DNA from: Paucibacter sp. TC2R-5
GTDB lineage: Bacteria > Pseudomonadota > Gammaproteobacteria > Burkholderiales > Burkholderiaceae_C
Length of the DNA: 64,000 nucleotides
Direction of reading: 5' to 3'
Assembly (NCBI RefSeq): GCF_025717605.1
Contig: NZ_JAJIRQ010000006.1
Coordinates: 254,015-318,014, forward strand
The translations under genes and the position numbers were made by a program. A model generated the notes under the pieces. The model did no database searches and was not told the DNA's origin. It worked only from the letters and a program-made list of their open reading frames with translations. Positions 63,915 through 64,000 of this stretch are shown one piece after another; within the stretch, counting starts at the first letter, position 1; every line of letters begins with the position of its first letter.

Positions 63915-64000
63915 GTCGTGTCGCCTTCGCTGGACGAGGCCAACTGACGCTGCGCCGGATCTTCATCCAGCCGCGCCGGCGTCGCCTTGGCCAGCGCCAG
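63911..64000 (-). CDS. 3' end of an unknown gene (partial)
   Basis: Only the last 29 codons lie in the window, ending QRQLASSSEGDTT and a TGA that overlaps the helicase TTG start. The tail is too short to classify. In related bacteria, a VRR-NUC-type nuclease gene often precedes this helicase, which would make a natural guess, but nothing in these residues proves it. Confidence 0.55.
   Translation of the reverse strand: MALAKATPARLDEDPAQRQLASSSEGDTT

Noticed and set aside
1-64000. tRNA, rRNA, insertion sequences, prophage
   Set aside because: No cloverleaf, rRNA core, transposase or phage structural gene was recognised on either strand.

Overview
The window is a gene-dense, GC-rich stretch of bacterial chromosome. 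Gene content and protein style point to a betaproteobacterium of the order Burkholderiales, probably the Roseateles/Paucibacter/Rubrivivax neighbourhood. The markers I relied on are a long-type UvrA, a B12-dependent NrdJ with a C-terminal Zn ribbon, a cold-shock protein with LFAHHSEI, a leucine-catabolism (liu) cluster beside bioA-F-D-B, and a GC-rich intergenic repeat of a kind common in that group. This is inference from reading; no database was searched. I see no rRNA, tRNA, CRISPR array, prophage or transposase.

Positions 1-9.7 kb hold the 5' part of uvrA (runs off the left edge), an orphan receiver protein, a Cache chemoreceptor, malonyl-CoA synthetase with a CWC mini-protein, a second response regulator, an unusual NRAMP-family transporter coupled to a universal stress protein, a DEDDh exonuclease and an EcsC-like protein. 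Positions 9.8-16 kb hold class II ribonucleotide reductase, panE and an Mpo1-like membrane protein joined by an odd tandem-repeat relay of ATGA stop/start overlaps, a YceI-like lipoprotein and a GNAT acetyltransferase.

Positions 16.0-24.8 kb form one regulated unit: adaptor, ABC ATPase, TolC, two FtsX-type permeases, then a sigma-54-type response regulator and its histidine kinase. A consensus -24/-12 promoter and an array of TGTCCG sites lie upstream, so the two-component pair very likely switches on its own efflux operon. Positions 24.9-30.9 kb hold signalling and housekeeping genes: a degenerate GGDEF protein, a PilZ protein with a non-standard start region, a hydrolase, a molybdopterin oxidoreductase, and a csp gene with a long leader followed by a small gene of unknown function.

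Positions 31-37.6 kb are an RND pump (adaptor, pump, outer-membrane factor) with a divergent TetR repressor and a classic 24-bp AcrR-type operator. Positions 37.8-47.98 kb hold YgiQ, the yqjD/yqjE/yqjK envelope genes split by an opposite-strand REC-DUF3369-GGDEF-EAL gene, alanine dehydrogenase, pyrophosphate-type phosphofructokinase, an aldo/keto reductase and a dienelactone hydrolase.

Positions 47.99-61.6 kb are the metabolic centrepiece. Methylcrotonyl-CoA carboxylase alpha and beta (liuD, liuB), methylglutaconyl-CoA hydratase (liuC) and HMG-CoA lyase (mvaB) give the lower leucine pathway. Intercalated on the same strand are bioA-F-D-B, which make the biotin cofactor that the carboxylase needs. 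A VapBC toxin-antitoxin pair and a secreted hydrolase sit inside the same run of genes. A TetR regulator diverges from liuB. Between bioB and liuD lies about 1.1 kb of accessory DNA: two inverted copies of a roughly 270-bp repeat flanking a lower-GC spacer with a small two-TM protein gene. This is the best candidate for something undescribed. The window closes with an XPD/DinG-like helicase carrying an N-terminal nuclease-like domain and the last codons of an upstream gene.
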